Shown: piece after piece, positions 33,674 through 41,382 of the stretch
How positions within the stretch are numbered: position 1 is the first letter of the stretch
How the letters are laid out: every line of letters starts with the position of its first letter
Assembly: GCA_025456145.1 (NCBI GenBank)
Contig: JALOLD010000011.1
Span: 22,619 to 86,618 of the forward strand
Length of the DNA stretch: 64,000 nucleotides
Source: Thermoanaerobaculales bacterium
GTDB taxonomy: Bacteria; Acidobacteriota; Thermoanaerobaculia; Thermoanaerobaculales; Sulfomarinibacteraceae
Reading direction: 5' to 3'
Notes under the pieces: generated by a model
What the model was told of the DNA's origin: nothing
Database searches by the model: none
Seen by the model: only the letters and a program-made list of their open reading frames with translations
Made by a program: the position numbers and the translations under genes

Positions 33674-34312
33674 TCAGTCGTAGGACGACTCGCCGGCGTC
33701 GCGCGGCGGGTTCATCCGGTCCCAGACCCACGAGCCGATGAAGTAGACGCCGACCAGCAGCACGAGGGCCGGCCACCACTCGTCGATCCAGTCGAGGTCG
33801 AACAGCCCGAGGTTGTCGGCCAGCACGAGCGCCGCGACGACCGTCAGGAAGATGCCGAAGATCAGCCGGCCCTCGCCGCGGGGCCGCGGCTCGGGCAGCT
33901 GCTGGCCCGAGCCGAGGTTGGCGATCTGGGCCTCGCGGTAGGCGTCGAAGAGGCCGAAGAAGTAGGCGAAGGCGATGGCGAAGGCGAGCGGCCAGAGCTC
34001 ACCGTCGGTGGCCACCATCCCCCAGATCGAGGCGGCGATCCCGCCGATGATCATGAGCGCCCGCTCGTAGGCGCCGACGTAGATGTGGCCGAGACCGGGG
34101 AAGAAGATCGACAGGAAGAGGGCGAGCCCCGGCGACTTCTCGAGCATGTACACCGAGGGGGCGGTCGACGGGGCCGGCGGGGCAGCGGCCGGCGGTGCGG
34201 CGAGGGTGTCGACCGGGGGCAGCGGCGGCGCAGGCCGGGCAGGCGCCGGCGCCGGCTCGGACACCGGGTCGTCGAGCTCGTCGGGGGGCAGGGGCGGTCG
34301 TGGGTCGGTCAT
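33674..34312 (-). CDS. membrane protein with TM2-like and DUF5668-like segments
   Basis: 212 residues. The first 60 are Pro/Ala-rich and probably disordered. A TM2-type hairpin follows (ALFLSIFFPGLGHIYVGAYERA), then a region resembling LiaI/LiaF-type DUF5668 (VVAALVLADNLGLFD, then WWPALVLLVGVYFIGSW). Such proteins accompany envelope-stress systems. It overlaps the anti-sigma gene by 4 nt and closes the operon. Its exact role is unknown; it may sense or damp the sigma response. Confidence 0.74.
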   Translation of the reverse strand: MTDPRPPLPPDELDDPVSEPAPAPARPAPPLPPVDTLAAPPAAAPPAPSTAPSVYMLEKSPGLALFLSIFFPGLGHIYVGAYERALMIIGGIAASIWGMVATDGELWPLAFAIAFAYFFGLFDAYREAQIANLGSGQQLPEPRPRGEGRLIFGIFLTVVAALVLADNLGLFDLDWIDEWWPALVLLVGVYFIGSWVWDRMNPPRDAGESSYD

Positions 34313-35058
34313 GGGATGTCTCCTTGCGGTTTCTGGTCAGACCCGGCGGCGTCGCCGCCGGTCGCCGCGTCGTCGTTTCTCAGCTCGTCGATCCAGCCGC
34401 GGACCACGTCGATCCGGCTCTCGCCCCAGCGCATCGCGCGCCACAGGGCGACCCGAACCTCGCCGCGCCCGTGAGCGGCGACCTCGCCGACCTCCGACGC
34501 GGCCCGGCTGACCTGCTCGGTGGCGGTCTCCTGGAGGTCCTGGGCGATGATCGCCGGGTTGCCGATGGCGAGCGACGCGGCGAGGGCGAGCAGGTAGGCG
34601 GCCGCGGTGGCGGTCCGGCGCGGCAGGATCGCGATCCTCGCGATCGCGTCGCGGGCCCGGATGCACCTGGCGAGCAGGTGCTTGGGCGGGACCATCGCGT
34701 CGCTGACCTGGTGGATGAGGGTGAGGTCGTGCCAGGCCCGGCGACAGGTCGCGCAGCTCTCGAGATGGGTCAGCAGCCGCTCGAGGTTGGTCTCGGTGAT
34801 CTCCCGGTCGACCGCCTGGTGGAGCAGGCCGAGCCAGCGTCGGCACGGCGAGGCGGCGATCTCCTCGGCGAGGCGGGCCGGCGGCTCGAGCCCCTCGAGG
34901 AGCGCCTCCGGTCCGACCACCGAGGCCATCGCCCCGAGCAGCTGGGCACACTCGGCGCAGCCGGCGACGTGGGCCCGGACCCGCGCAGCCTCGTCGTCCC
35001 CGGCCTCGTGCTCGAGGACCGCCGCGAAGAGCTCCCGGATCTCGCTGCAGGGGGTCAT
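34309..35058 (-). CDS. anti-sigma factor with two zinc-finger motifs
   Basis: 249 residues. Two HxxxCxxC ZAS-type motifs occur, AHVAGCAEC near residue 33 and THLESCATC near 102, followed by one membrane segment (AAAYLLALAASLAIG) and a charged C-terminal tail. Canonical anti-sigma factors have one motif, so this looks like an internal duplication. It overlaps the ECF sigma gene by 4 nt, the usual pairing. It should hold the sigma factor at the membrane until an envelope or redox signal arrives. Confidence 0.83.
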   Translation of the reverse strand: MTPCSEIRELFAAVLEHEAGDDEAARVRAHVAGCAECAQLLGAMASVVGPEALLEGLEPPARLAEEIAASPCRRWLGLLHQAVDREITETNLERLLTHLESCATCRRAWHDLTLIHQVSDAMVPPKHLLARCIRARDAIARIAILPRRTATAAAYLLALAASLAIGNPAIIAQDLQETATEQVSRAASEVGEVAAHGRGEVRVALWRAMRWGESRIDVVRGWIDELRNDDAATGGDAAGSDQKPQGDIP

Positions 35059-35660
35059 GCCACTCCCCCCCCCTCAGCCGTCGCCGCGCCCGGTGGCACG
35101 GCGCGGATCTGGAGACGTCGTTGGACCGCGGTGGCGAGCTCGAGCCGGGCGCGGTTGAGGCGCGACTTGACGGTGCCCAGGGGCATACCCTGGGCCTCGG
35201 CGATCTCCTGGTAGCTCATGCCGGCGAAGTCGCGCATCAGCACCAGGTTGGCGAGGTCGTCGTCGAGCTGGCGCAGCGCGGCGCCGATCAGCCGCAGCCG
35301 CTGCCGCCGCTCGGTCTGCTCGTGCGGGTCGTCCGAGCCCGGGAGCCGGTCGAGGACCTCCGGGTCGAGCCAGGCCGCGGCTCGCTCGCGCCGGCCTCGC
35401 CGGTAGGAGTCGATGATCAGGTTCTTGGCCACCCGCCAGGCCCAGGCCATGAAGTTCGAGCCGGCGGTGTAGCGGTGCAGGTTCTCCCAGAGCTTGAAGT
35501 AGACCTCCTGGGTCAGCTCCTCGGCCTCGGCCGCCGACGGCGCGTAGGACGCGCACAGCCGGTAGATCGGGCGAAGGGTGGTGGTGACCAGGGCGGCCCA
35601 TGCGTCTTCGTCTCCTTCCCGGCAGCGCTCGACCGTGCTCTCGAGTTCCTGCGTCTCCAT
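35055..35660 (-). CDS. ECF-family RNA polymerase sigma factor
   Basis: 201 residues. Region 2 is seen in ELTQEVYFKLWENLHRY and WAWRVAKNLIIDSYRRG; region 4 in MSYQEIAEAQGMPLGTVKSR. I chose ATG 35660, with AGAGGG upstream; GTG 35666 is two codons earlier. A TATACT hexamer on the minus strand (35727-35722) is a likely promoter, and GGAACT lies further upstream as in autoregulated ECF promoters, though the spacing is not ideal. First gene of a three-gene operon. Confidence 0.9.
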   Translation of the reverse strand: METQELESTVERCREGDEDAWAALVTTTLRPIYRLCASYAPSAAEAEELTQEVYFKLWENLHRYTAGSNFMAWAWRVAKNLIIDSYRRGRRERAAAWLDPEVLDRLPGSDDPHEQTERRQRLRLIGAALRQLDDDLANLVLMRDFAGMSYQEIAEAQGMPLGTVKSRLNRARLELATAVQRRLQIRAVPPGAATAEGGGVA

Positions 35661-35849
35661 GTCCACCCTCTACAACGCGGGTCCGTCGGGAAAGGTTCGC
35701 CTGGGTCCGTGCTCGCACGAGAGTATACCCTCGGGGGTCGGAGATCCCGGAGTTCCCGGCGACGGTCTCCCATCGCCCCGCGTTCCAGGAATGGCTCGCG
35801 GTGATACGGGTGTTGCTGGTGCCGTGACGACCCTCCACGAGCCGAGCCC

Positions 35850-36101
35850 ATGACGACGCCGACCGGCTGGCCGCACGGCGATCTCGAGTCGCGGGTCCGC
35901 TTCGCGGTCGAGGAGGTACGACCGGCCCTCCAGGCGGACGGCGGCGACGTGCGCTTGGTTCGCGTCGAGGGCAGCACGGCGGTCGTCGAGCTCCACGGCG
36001 CCTGCGACGGCTGCCCGATGGCTCACTCGACCCTGGCCGAGTTCGTCGCCGAGCGGATCTGCCTCTATGCTCCCGAGATCGAGAAGGTGGTCGCGGAGTG
36101 A
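35850..36101 (+). CDS. NifU C-terminal-domain Fe-S scaffold (Nfu type)
   Basis: 83 residues, consisting of just the Nfu domain. It has FAVEEVRPALQADGGDVRLV and the cluster-binding CxxC in GACDGCPMAHSTL. Nfu proteins carry and deliver [4Fe-4S] clusters to apo-targets. A stand-alone short form like this is common in Acidobacteriota and Gram-positives. It is convergent with the Fur gene, with a word-built hairpin element between them. Confidence 0.88.
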   Translation: MTTPTGWPHGDLESRVRFAVEEVRPALQADGGDVRLVRVEGSTAVVELHGACDGCPMAHSTLAEFVAERICLYAPEIEKVVAE

Positions 36102-36102
36102 T

Positions 36103-36205
36103 TCTCGACTTTCAATCTTGAGGTCTCGATCGAATCGCGATCTCGATCGCCCCCATGCGATGTCATTCGAAATCGAGAATCGAGAATCGAGAATCGAGAG
36201 CTCGC
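36103..36205. repeat. GAATCGA-word hairpin element
   Basis: The right arm holds tandem copies of GAATCGA (about 36171-36200), ending in GAGAGCTCG. The left arm has the reverse words (GATTCTCGA at 36102-36110, then TCTCGATCGAATCGCGATCT). It lies exactly between two convergent genes, where it could act as a two-way terminator. Confidence 0.75.
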
Positions 36206-36211
36206 GGAGCG

Positions 36212-36622
36212 TCAGTTTCCCTTGGCCTTCGCGGCGAGGCTGCAGGCCGCGCAGCGGCCCTGAAAGTCGTGGCGCTGCTCGGTGACCTCGCAGCCGACGA
36301 GGTCCTTGAGGGTCCGCCAGTCGATCGGCGGCACGCCGAGGACGTCCAGGATCTGGCCGCAGTCGACGCAGATGAAGTGGGCGTGGGGCGACAGGTCGGC
36401 GTCGTAGTGGGCCCGGCGGTCCGTGCCGAGGATCTCGCGGATCGACCCCTCGTCCTTGAGCACGGCGAGGTTGCGGTAGACGGTACCCAGCGAGACCTTG
36501 GGAACCTCGCTGCGGACCTTCTCGAAGATCCAGTCCGCCGTCGGGTGGGAGTGGGTGCTTCGGATCGTCTCGTAGACCACGCGGCGTTGGCGAGTTTCCC
36601 TGGTCCGGGTCCGTTGTGCCAT
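36212..36622 (-). CDS. Fur-family transcriptional regulator
   Basis: 136 residues from ATG 36622, preceded by GGGGG. The winged helix contains HPTADWIFEKVRSEVPKVSL followed by GTVYRNL. The metal site is HYDADLSPHAHFIC, and the zinc site uses two CxxC pairs (CVDCG and CAAC). Absence of extended His residues makes a PerR-, Zur- or Irr-like role as likely as classical Fur. Neighbours are Nfu (Fe-S) on one side and radC on the other. The effector metal cannot be settled by reading. Confidence 0.9.
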   Translation of the reverse strand: MAQRTRTRETRQRRVVYETIRSTHSHPTADWIFEKVRSEVPKVSLGTVYRNLAVLKDEGSIREILGTDRRAHYDADLSPHAHFICVDCGQILDVLGVPPIDWRTLKDLVGCEVTEQRHDFQGRCAACSLAAKAKGN

Positions 36623-36734
36623 CGATCCCCCCTGCCTCGTGCTCACCGGTGTTCTACCACAGGCCGATCCCGAAGTCGAGGTTGGTTCTCATTCCTGGAG
36701 GATGGGGTCCCGCGACCCGTCGGTCCGCGAGGCG

Positions 36735-36743
36735 TGGTATGAT
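36735..36743 (+). promoter_or_regulatory. extended -10 (TGgTATGAT) before radC
   Basis: TG at 36735-36736 and TATGAT at 36738-36743 lie 31 nt before the radC ATG. The -35 region is not recognisable. Confidence 0.45.
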
Positions 36744-36774
36744 CGCTCCGCTCCCGTCCACCGGGGAGAGCACC

Positions 36775-37485
36775 ATGGTCCAGTTCATTCGTGAGCTCGA
36801 GCCGTCCTCGCGGCCGCGCGAGCGGCTGCTCGAGTACGGCCCGGCGGTTCTGTCGGACGGCGAGCTGATCGCGGTCCTGATGCGCACCGGTCGGCGCGGT
36901 CGCGGTGCGGTGGTCGAGGCCAACAGCCTGCTCGTGGCGGCCGGCGGGCTGCCCGAGCTCGCCCGCTGGGGGCCCTCCGAGCTGCTCGGCATCCCCGGCA
37001 TCGGTCCGGCCAAGGCGGCGACGCTGCTCGCCAGCCTCGAGCTCGGCCACCGGATCGCCCGGGCCAGGCTGCGCGAGTCGGAGGTGCTCGGCGATCCGGC
37101 GGTGGTCGGCGACTACCTCGTCCGGCGCCTCCAGGTCGAGCGCCGGGAGATCTTCGGCTTTCTCACCGTCGACTCGCGCCACCGGCTGATCCGCAGCCAC
37201 GAGCACAGCCTCGGCACCCGATCCCAGGCGCCGGTCGACCCCGCCGACCTCTTCCGACGCGCGCTCAGCGACGGAGCGGCCGGGGTCGTGGTCTTCCACA
37301 ACCACCCGAGCGGCCAGCTCGAGCCGAGCCGCGACGACCTCGAGCTGACCCGGCGCCTGGTCCAGGCCGGCGAGATGATCGGCGTCGCGGTCTGGGACCA
37401 CGTCATCGTCGGCTGCGGCCAGTGGCTGTCGCTGCGGCGATCCAGACCCGGCCTCTTTGCTTCGCAGACCGTCGTGTCTGGTTGA
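36775..37485 (+). CDS. radC: RadC family protein (UPF0758, JAB domain)
   Basis: 236 residues from ATG 36775. An N-terminal helix-hairpin-helix region (LLGIPGIGPAKAATLLASLEL) is followed by an MPN+/JAB metalloprotease-like domain with the catalytic signature HNHPSGQLEPSRDD and an upstream glutamate. The family has long been linked to DNA repair, but its biochemistry is unclear. The frame stays open upstream to 36616; those codons are across the promoter and not homologous. Confidence 0.9.
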   Translation: MVQFIRELEPSSRPRERLLEYGPAVLSDGELIAVLMRTGRRGRGAVVEANSLLVAAGGLPELARWGPSELLGIPGIGPAKAATLLASLELGHRIARARLRESEVLGDPAVVGDYLVRRLQVERREIFGFLTVDSRHRLIRSHEHSLGTRSQAPVDPADLFRRALSDGAAGVVVFHNHPSGQLEPSRDDLELTRRLVQAGEMIGVAVWDHVIVGCGQWLSLRRSRPGLFASQTVVSG

Positions 37486-37555
37486 CACGAAGGCGGCGAG
37501 CGGCAATGATGTCGCGGCGCGGCGGGGCACGTTCGACCGCCGTTTTGGAGGAGCC

Positions 37556-38068
37556 ATGCGATCCATGACAGCTGCCGTCCTGACTCTCATTCTCCTGGTG
37601 GTCCTTCCGGTCGTCGCCGGCGACGCCACCCGGTACGGCGAGGGGATCACCCTCGACACCGCGGTGGCGGTCGAAGCGCTGCTGACCTCGCCCGACGACT
37701 ACCTCGGCAAAAAGGTCCGGGTCGACGGCGTGATCACCGGCGTCTGCGAGAAGCGCGGCTGCTGGATGCAGGTCACCGATCCCGACACCGGCCGCGGCGT
37801 GCGGGTCAAGGTCGAGGACGGGGTCATCGTCTTCCCCTACACCGCGATGGGCAAGAAGGCGTCGGCCGAGGGCATCTTCGACGCGGTCGTCCTGACCCCC
37901 GAGCAGGTCGAGGCGAGGAAGGCGGCGGCCGCTGCTGCTCACCCCCAGGGCGAGGCCGAGGGCTGCGACAAGACCGAGCCGAAGCAAGAGGGTGCGGGCT
38001 GCGACGCTCCTGTCCAGGACAACCGGATCTTCATGATCCGCGGGACCGGCGCGGTGATCCACAGCTGA
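37556..38068 (+). CDS. DUF4920-domain exported protein
   Basis: 170 residues. Signal peptide ILLVVLPVVAGD. The body has the DUF4920 pattern (LGKKVRVDGVITGVCEKRGCWMQV split by strands), an OB-like fold with paired cysteines in GVCEKRGCW, and a hydrophilic Gln/Glu/Cys-rich tail (about 120-155). GGAGGAG precedes the ATG. It may bind a metal or cofactor in the periplasm. It lies 7 nt upstream of the PepSY-type gene, so the two are probably an operon. Confidence 0.78.
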   Translation: MRSMTAAVLTLILLVVLPVVAGDATRYGEGITLDTAVAVEALLTSPDDYLGKKVRVDGVITGVCEKRGCWMQVTDPDTGRGVRVKVEDGVIVFPYTAMGKKASAEGIFDAVVLTPEQVEARKAAAAAAHPQGEAEGCDKTEPKQEGAGCDAPVQDNRIFMIRGTGAVIHS

Positions 38069-38075
38069 CCTCGCC

Positions 38076-38630
38076 ATGAGCTGGCGCACGCTGGTCATCG
38101 CGACCCACCGCGATGTCGGCTACTTCGTCGCGGGGCTGACCGTGATCTACGCGATCTCCGGGATCGCGGTCAACCACATCGAGGACTGGAACCCGAGCTA
38201 TGTCATCCGCACCGAGAGGCTCTCGGTGGGCGAGCTGCCGGCCGGGGGGAACGACGTCCTCGCCGTGACGGTCCTCGGGCGGATGGGGATCACCGAGAGG
38301 CCGGAGTCGGTGGTAAGGATGACCCCCGACCGGCTCAAGATCTTTCTCGACCGGCGGACGCTGACCGTCGAGCTGCCCTCCGGCGAGGTCGCCGACGAGC
38401 ACGCCCGTCGGCGCATCGCCTTCTTCGAGCTCAACTACCTCCACCTCAACCACGGCAAGGGGCCGTGGACCTGGATCGCCGACCTCTACGCCATCGGTCT
38501 GATCGTCCTCGCGTGCACCGGGATCTTCATCATCACCGGCCGGAAGGGCCTCGGCGGCCGGGGCCGGTGGCTGCTCCTCGCCGGGTTGGCGATCCCGCTG
38601 CTCTACCTGATCCTCGCGGTCTGGACCTGA
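38076..38630 (+). CDS. PepSY-associated membrane protein
   Basis: 184 residues. Transmembrane helix near residues 14-34 (VAGLTVIYAISGIAVNH) and two C-terminal helices (IGLIVLACTGIFIITG and LLLAGLAIPLLYLILAV) frame a PepSY-like periplasmic segment. HRDVGY and LHLNHGKGPWTW are family-typical and carry histidines that could bind heme or metal. Homologues sit beside siderophore or metal-handling genes. Here it follows a DUF4920 gene. Function not established. Confidence 0.74.
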   Translation: MSWRTLVIATHRDVGYFVAGLTVIYAISGIAVNHIEDWNPSYVIRTERLSVGELPAGGNDVLAVTVLGRMGITERPESVVRMTPDRLKIFLDRRTLTVELPSGEVADEHARRRIAFFELNYLHLNHGKGPWTWIADLYAIGLIVLACTGIFIITGRKGLGGRGRWLLLAGLAIPLLYLILAVWT

Positions 38631-38632
38631 GC

Positions 38633-39325
38633 TCAGTCGTCGCCGGCGAGCTGCCGGTGGATGAACCCCGCCGCGATCGCGCCGAGGATCGGCGCCAGCC
38701 AGAACAGCCAGAGCTGCTCGATCGCCCAGCCGCCGACGAAGAGGGCGGGTCCGGTGCTCCGCGCCGGGTTGACCGAGGTGTTGGTCACCGGGATCGAGAT
38801 CAGGTGGATCAGGGTGAGGCAGAGCCCGATGGCGAGCCCGGCGAAGCCGGCCGGCGCCCTTTTCGAGGTCGCGCCGAGGATCACCAGCAGGAAGAAGCAG
38901 GTGAGCACCGCCTCGGCGATGAAGCCGGCCGCCATCGAGTAGCCCTCGGGCGAGTGGACCCCGTAGCCGTTGGCGGCGAAGCCGCTCGCGACGGCGTCGA
39001 AGCCGGCCCGCCCGCTGGCGATCAGGTAGAGCGCGCCGGCGCCGGCGACCGCGCCGAGCAGCTGGGCGACGAGGTAGGGAGCGATCTCCTTCGCCGGGAA
39101 CCGGCCGCCCGCCCAGAGGCCGAACGAGACCGCCGGGTTGAAGTGGCCGCCCGAGATGTGGCCGACCGCGTAGACCATGGTGAGCACCGTCAAACCGAAG
39201 GCCAGCGACACCCCGAGAAAGCCGATCCCGAGCTGCGGAACGCCCGCCGCGAGGACCGCGCTGCCGCACCCGCCGAACACCAGCCACGCCGTGCCGACGA
39301 ACTCCGCACCGAGCTTCTTGCCCAT
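38633..39325 (-). CDS. aqpZ: aquaporin Z-type water channel
   Basis: 230 residues, six helices. The two NPA half-helices are [11 protein letters not shown] and [13 protein letters not shown], and the aromatic/arginine filter residues follow the second NPA (R in NPAR). [19 protein letters not shown] is the AqpZ N-terminus. AAGGAG precedes the ATG at 39325 on the minus strand. Probable osmoregulatory water channel in the inner membrane. Confidence 0.93.
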   Translation of the reverse strand: MGKKLGAEFVGTAWLVFGGCGSAVLAAGVPQLGIGFLGVSLAFGLTVLTMVYAVGHISGGHFNPAVSFGLWAGGRFPAKEIAPYLVAQLLGAVAGAGALYLIASGRAGFDAVASGFAANGYGVHSPEGYSMAAGFIAEAVLTCFFLLVILGATSKRAPAGFAGLAIGLCLTLIHLISIPVTNTSVNPARSTGPALFVGGWAIEQLWLFWLAPILGAIAAGFIHRQLAGDD

Positions 39326-39493
39326 CTGAGAACTCCTTTTCCTTCCGGAACGTCGGCCGATCATACCCGATCCCGAGGGCGCCTCGCCTCCCGGGTGAGA
39401 GGTCTCCGGACCTCGATGGTCCGCCGGCGGGCCATGGGCCGACCGGGCCGCGCGACTTGACAGGGGCGATCCCGCCGTGGCTCAGTCCGGGGC

Positions 39494-40822
39494 GTGCCGT
39501 CCTCGACCGTCCGTCGGACCTCCGCGGCCCTCGATGCGCGAGGGATCTCGGCCCGGTACCCGGGGGCCTCCGCCCGGGTGCTCGCGGGCGTCGATCTGAG
39601 CGCGGGTCAGGGAGAGGTCGTCGGTGTCGTCGGCCGGTCGGGCTGCGGCAAGTCGACGCTGCTCCACATCGTCGCCGGTCTGGTTCCCTGGATGACCCCG
39701 GCCAGGGTGGAGGGCGTCGTCGCGGTCAACGGGGAGCCGGTGACCGAGCTCGACCCCGGACAGCGCGCCCGCCTCCTCGCCACCTGCCTCGACCGGCCGG
39801 AGTCGCAGCTCTTCCTCGCGACGGTGCGCCACGAGATCGAGGCCGCCCGGCGTCTCTACTGCGGCCCGGGGCTCACCGACGCCACGATCGAGGCCTTCGA
39901 CCTCGGCGGGCTTCTCGACCGGCGGGTGACCGAGCTTTCGTCGGGGGAACGCCAACGGGTCGCGCTCACGGTGGCCCTCGCCGCCTGTCCCCGGCCGATC
40001 CTACTCGACGAGCCGACCGCCCACCTCGACGCCGCGGGGGAGCGGGCGCTGGTCGGGATCCTCGGGGAGGCGAGCCGGCGGGGCGCCTCGATCCTGGCGA
40101 CCGAGCAGGCGGGCTGGCGGCTCGGCGGGGCGGTCGGGCGATGGATCGCCCTCGAGCGGGACCGGACGACGGCCATCGGAGCGCCTCTCGCGCCGGTCGT
40201 CGCATCACCGGGCCACCCGGCGGGATCCCGGGTCGTGCTGAGCTGTCGCGGGCTGGTCGTCGAGCGGGGCGACCGGGTCCTCGTCGAGGCCCTCGACCTC
40301 GACCTCCGGGAGGGGGAGGTGGTGCTTCTCACCGGCCCCAACGGCAGCGGCAAGTCGACGCTCGCCGGGGTCCTCGCCGGCCTCGCCCACCCCGCCGGTG
40401 GCGCGGTCAGTCGCCGGGGGCGCTGCGGGCTGATGATGCCCGAGGCCGAGCTCCAGCTCTTCGGCCGGACGGTCGCCGACGAGGTAGCGGCGGCCGGGAC
40501 CGGTCACGAGGAGAGGGCGAGGGTCCTCCGGTTGCACCGGCTCGAGCACCTCGCCGCACGGGCCCCGTGGACCCTGTCGCGCGGTGAGCAGCAGCGTCTC
40601 GTCCACGCCGCCCTCGACCTGCTCAGACCCGAGGTGCTCATCGTCGACGAGCCGGGCCAGGGGCTCGACGGCGACGACCTGCTCGCCTTTCTCGAGCTGG
40701 TCCGCCGGCGCTCGGCGAAGGGACGGGCCTACCTGGTGATCTCCCACCGTCCCGAGATCGCGGCGGCGGCCCACCGCCGTCTCCGGATCCGCGACCGCCG
40801 GATCGAGGAGGTGGGGGAGTGA
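39494..40822 (+). CDS. ECF transporter ATPase, two nucleotide-binding domains fused
   Basis: 442 residues with two complete ABC domains. Domain 1 (about 15-230): GRSGCGKSTLLHIVAGL, LSSGERQRVALTVALA, ILLDEPTAHLD. Domain 2 (about 245-440): LTGPNGSGKSTLAGVLAGL, LSRGEQQRLVHAALDL, LIVDEPGQGLDGDD. Fused EcfA-A' chains drive energy-coupling-factor vitamin or metal importers. The start is GTG 39494; TTGACA (39457-39462) lies upstream with a weak -10. It overlaps the next membrane gene by 4 nt. Confidence 0.9.
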   Translation: MPSSTVRRTSAALDARGISARYPGASARVLAGVDLSAGQGEVVGVVGRSGCGKSTLLHIVAGLVPWMTPARVEGVVAVNGEPVTELDPGQRARLLATCLDRPESQLFLATVRHEIEAARRLYCGPGLTDATIEAFDLGGLLDRRVTELSSGERQRVALTVALAACPRPILLDEPTAHLDAAGERALVGILGEASRRGASILATEQAGWRLGGAVGRWIALERDRTTAIGAPLAPVVASPGHPAGSRVVLSCRGLVVERGDRVLVEALDLDLREGEVVLLTGPNGSGKSTLAGVLAGLAHPAGGAVSRRGRCGLMMPEAELQLFGRTVADEVAAAGTGHEERARVLRLHRLEHLAARAPWTLSRGEQQRLVHAALDLLRPEVLIVDEPGQGLDGDDLLAFLELVRRRSAKGRAYLVISHRPEIAAAAHRRLRIRDRRIEEVGE

Positions 40823-41382
40823 GGGATCTGCGGCCCTGGACCTACGCCGCCCTCTACGGCGCGCTGTGGGGGGCGCTCGAGGCGACGGCGGGGACCGCCC
40901 TCCACCTCGGGCGGGTGCCGATGCGAGGCGAGCTGATGGGTCTGATCGGCATGGTGTGTCTGGTCTGCCTGCGACGCCTCCAGCCGAGGCCCGGGGTCGT
41001 CCTGGTCGCCGGGGCGACCGCGGTCTTCCTCAAGGTCTTCACCCTCGGCGGCCTGTACCCGGGCCCGCTGGTCGGCATCGCGACCCAGGCGATCGCCGTG
41101 GAGCTCGGCTTCGTCGTCGCCCGCGGGCCGCTGGGCGCGGCGATCGGGGGCGCGATCGCCCTCGGCACCAACCCGGTGCAGCGGGTCGTCACCGCCTGGA
41201 TCGTCGGCGGCAGCGAGGCGGCGACCGCGGTGCTCCGGGCGGTGGGCGAGCTCGGCGGCCTCCGTCCGGAGTGGGTCCTGGTCGCCTTCGTGACCCTCGC
41301 GGCCTCGGTCGGTGCGGCGGGCGGCGTGGCGTCGTGGCGGCTCGCCGGGCGGGTCGCCCGGCGGCTCGGGGAACGGTCATGA
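40819..41382 (+). CDS. small membrane protein, probable ECF S-component
   Basis: 187 residues with about six hydrophobic segments. It begins RPWTYAALYGALWGALEATA and includes VFLKVFTLGGLYPGPLVGI. Size, helix count, and position between the double ATPase and the EcfT-like gene with 4-nt overlaps on both sides fit the substrate-binding (S) subunit. No S-family specificity motif (ThiT, BioY, RibU etc.) is recognised, so the substrate is unknown. Confidence 0.65.
   Translation: MRDLRPWTYAALYGALWGALEATAGTALHLGRVPMRGELMGLIGMVCLVCLRRLQPRPGVVLVAGATAVFLKVFTLGGLYPGPLVGIATQAIAVELGFVVARGPLGAAIGGAIALGTNPVQRVVTAWIVGGSEAATAVLRAVGELGGLRPEWVLVAFVTLAASVGAAGGVASWRLAGRVARRLGERS

Noticed and set aside
39440..39493. 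A thiamine, cobalamin or other riboswitch upstream of the ECF transporter
   Set aside because: The 5' region is only about 120 nt and no conserved riboswitch core could be recognised by eye.
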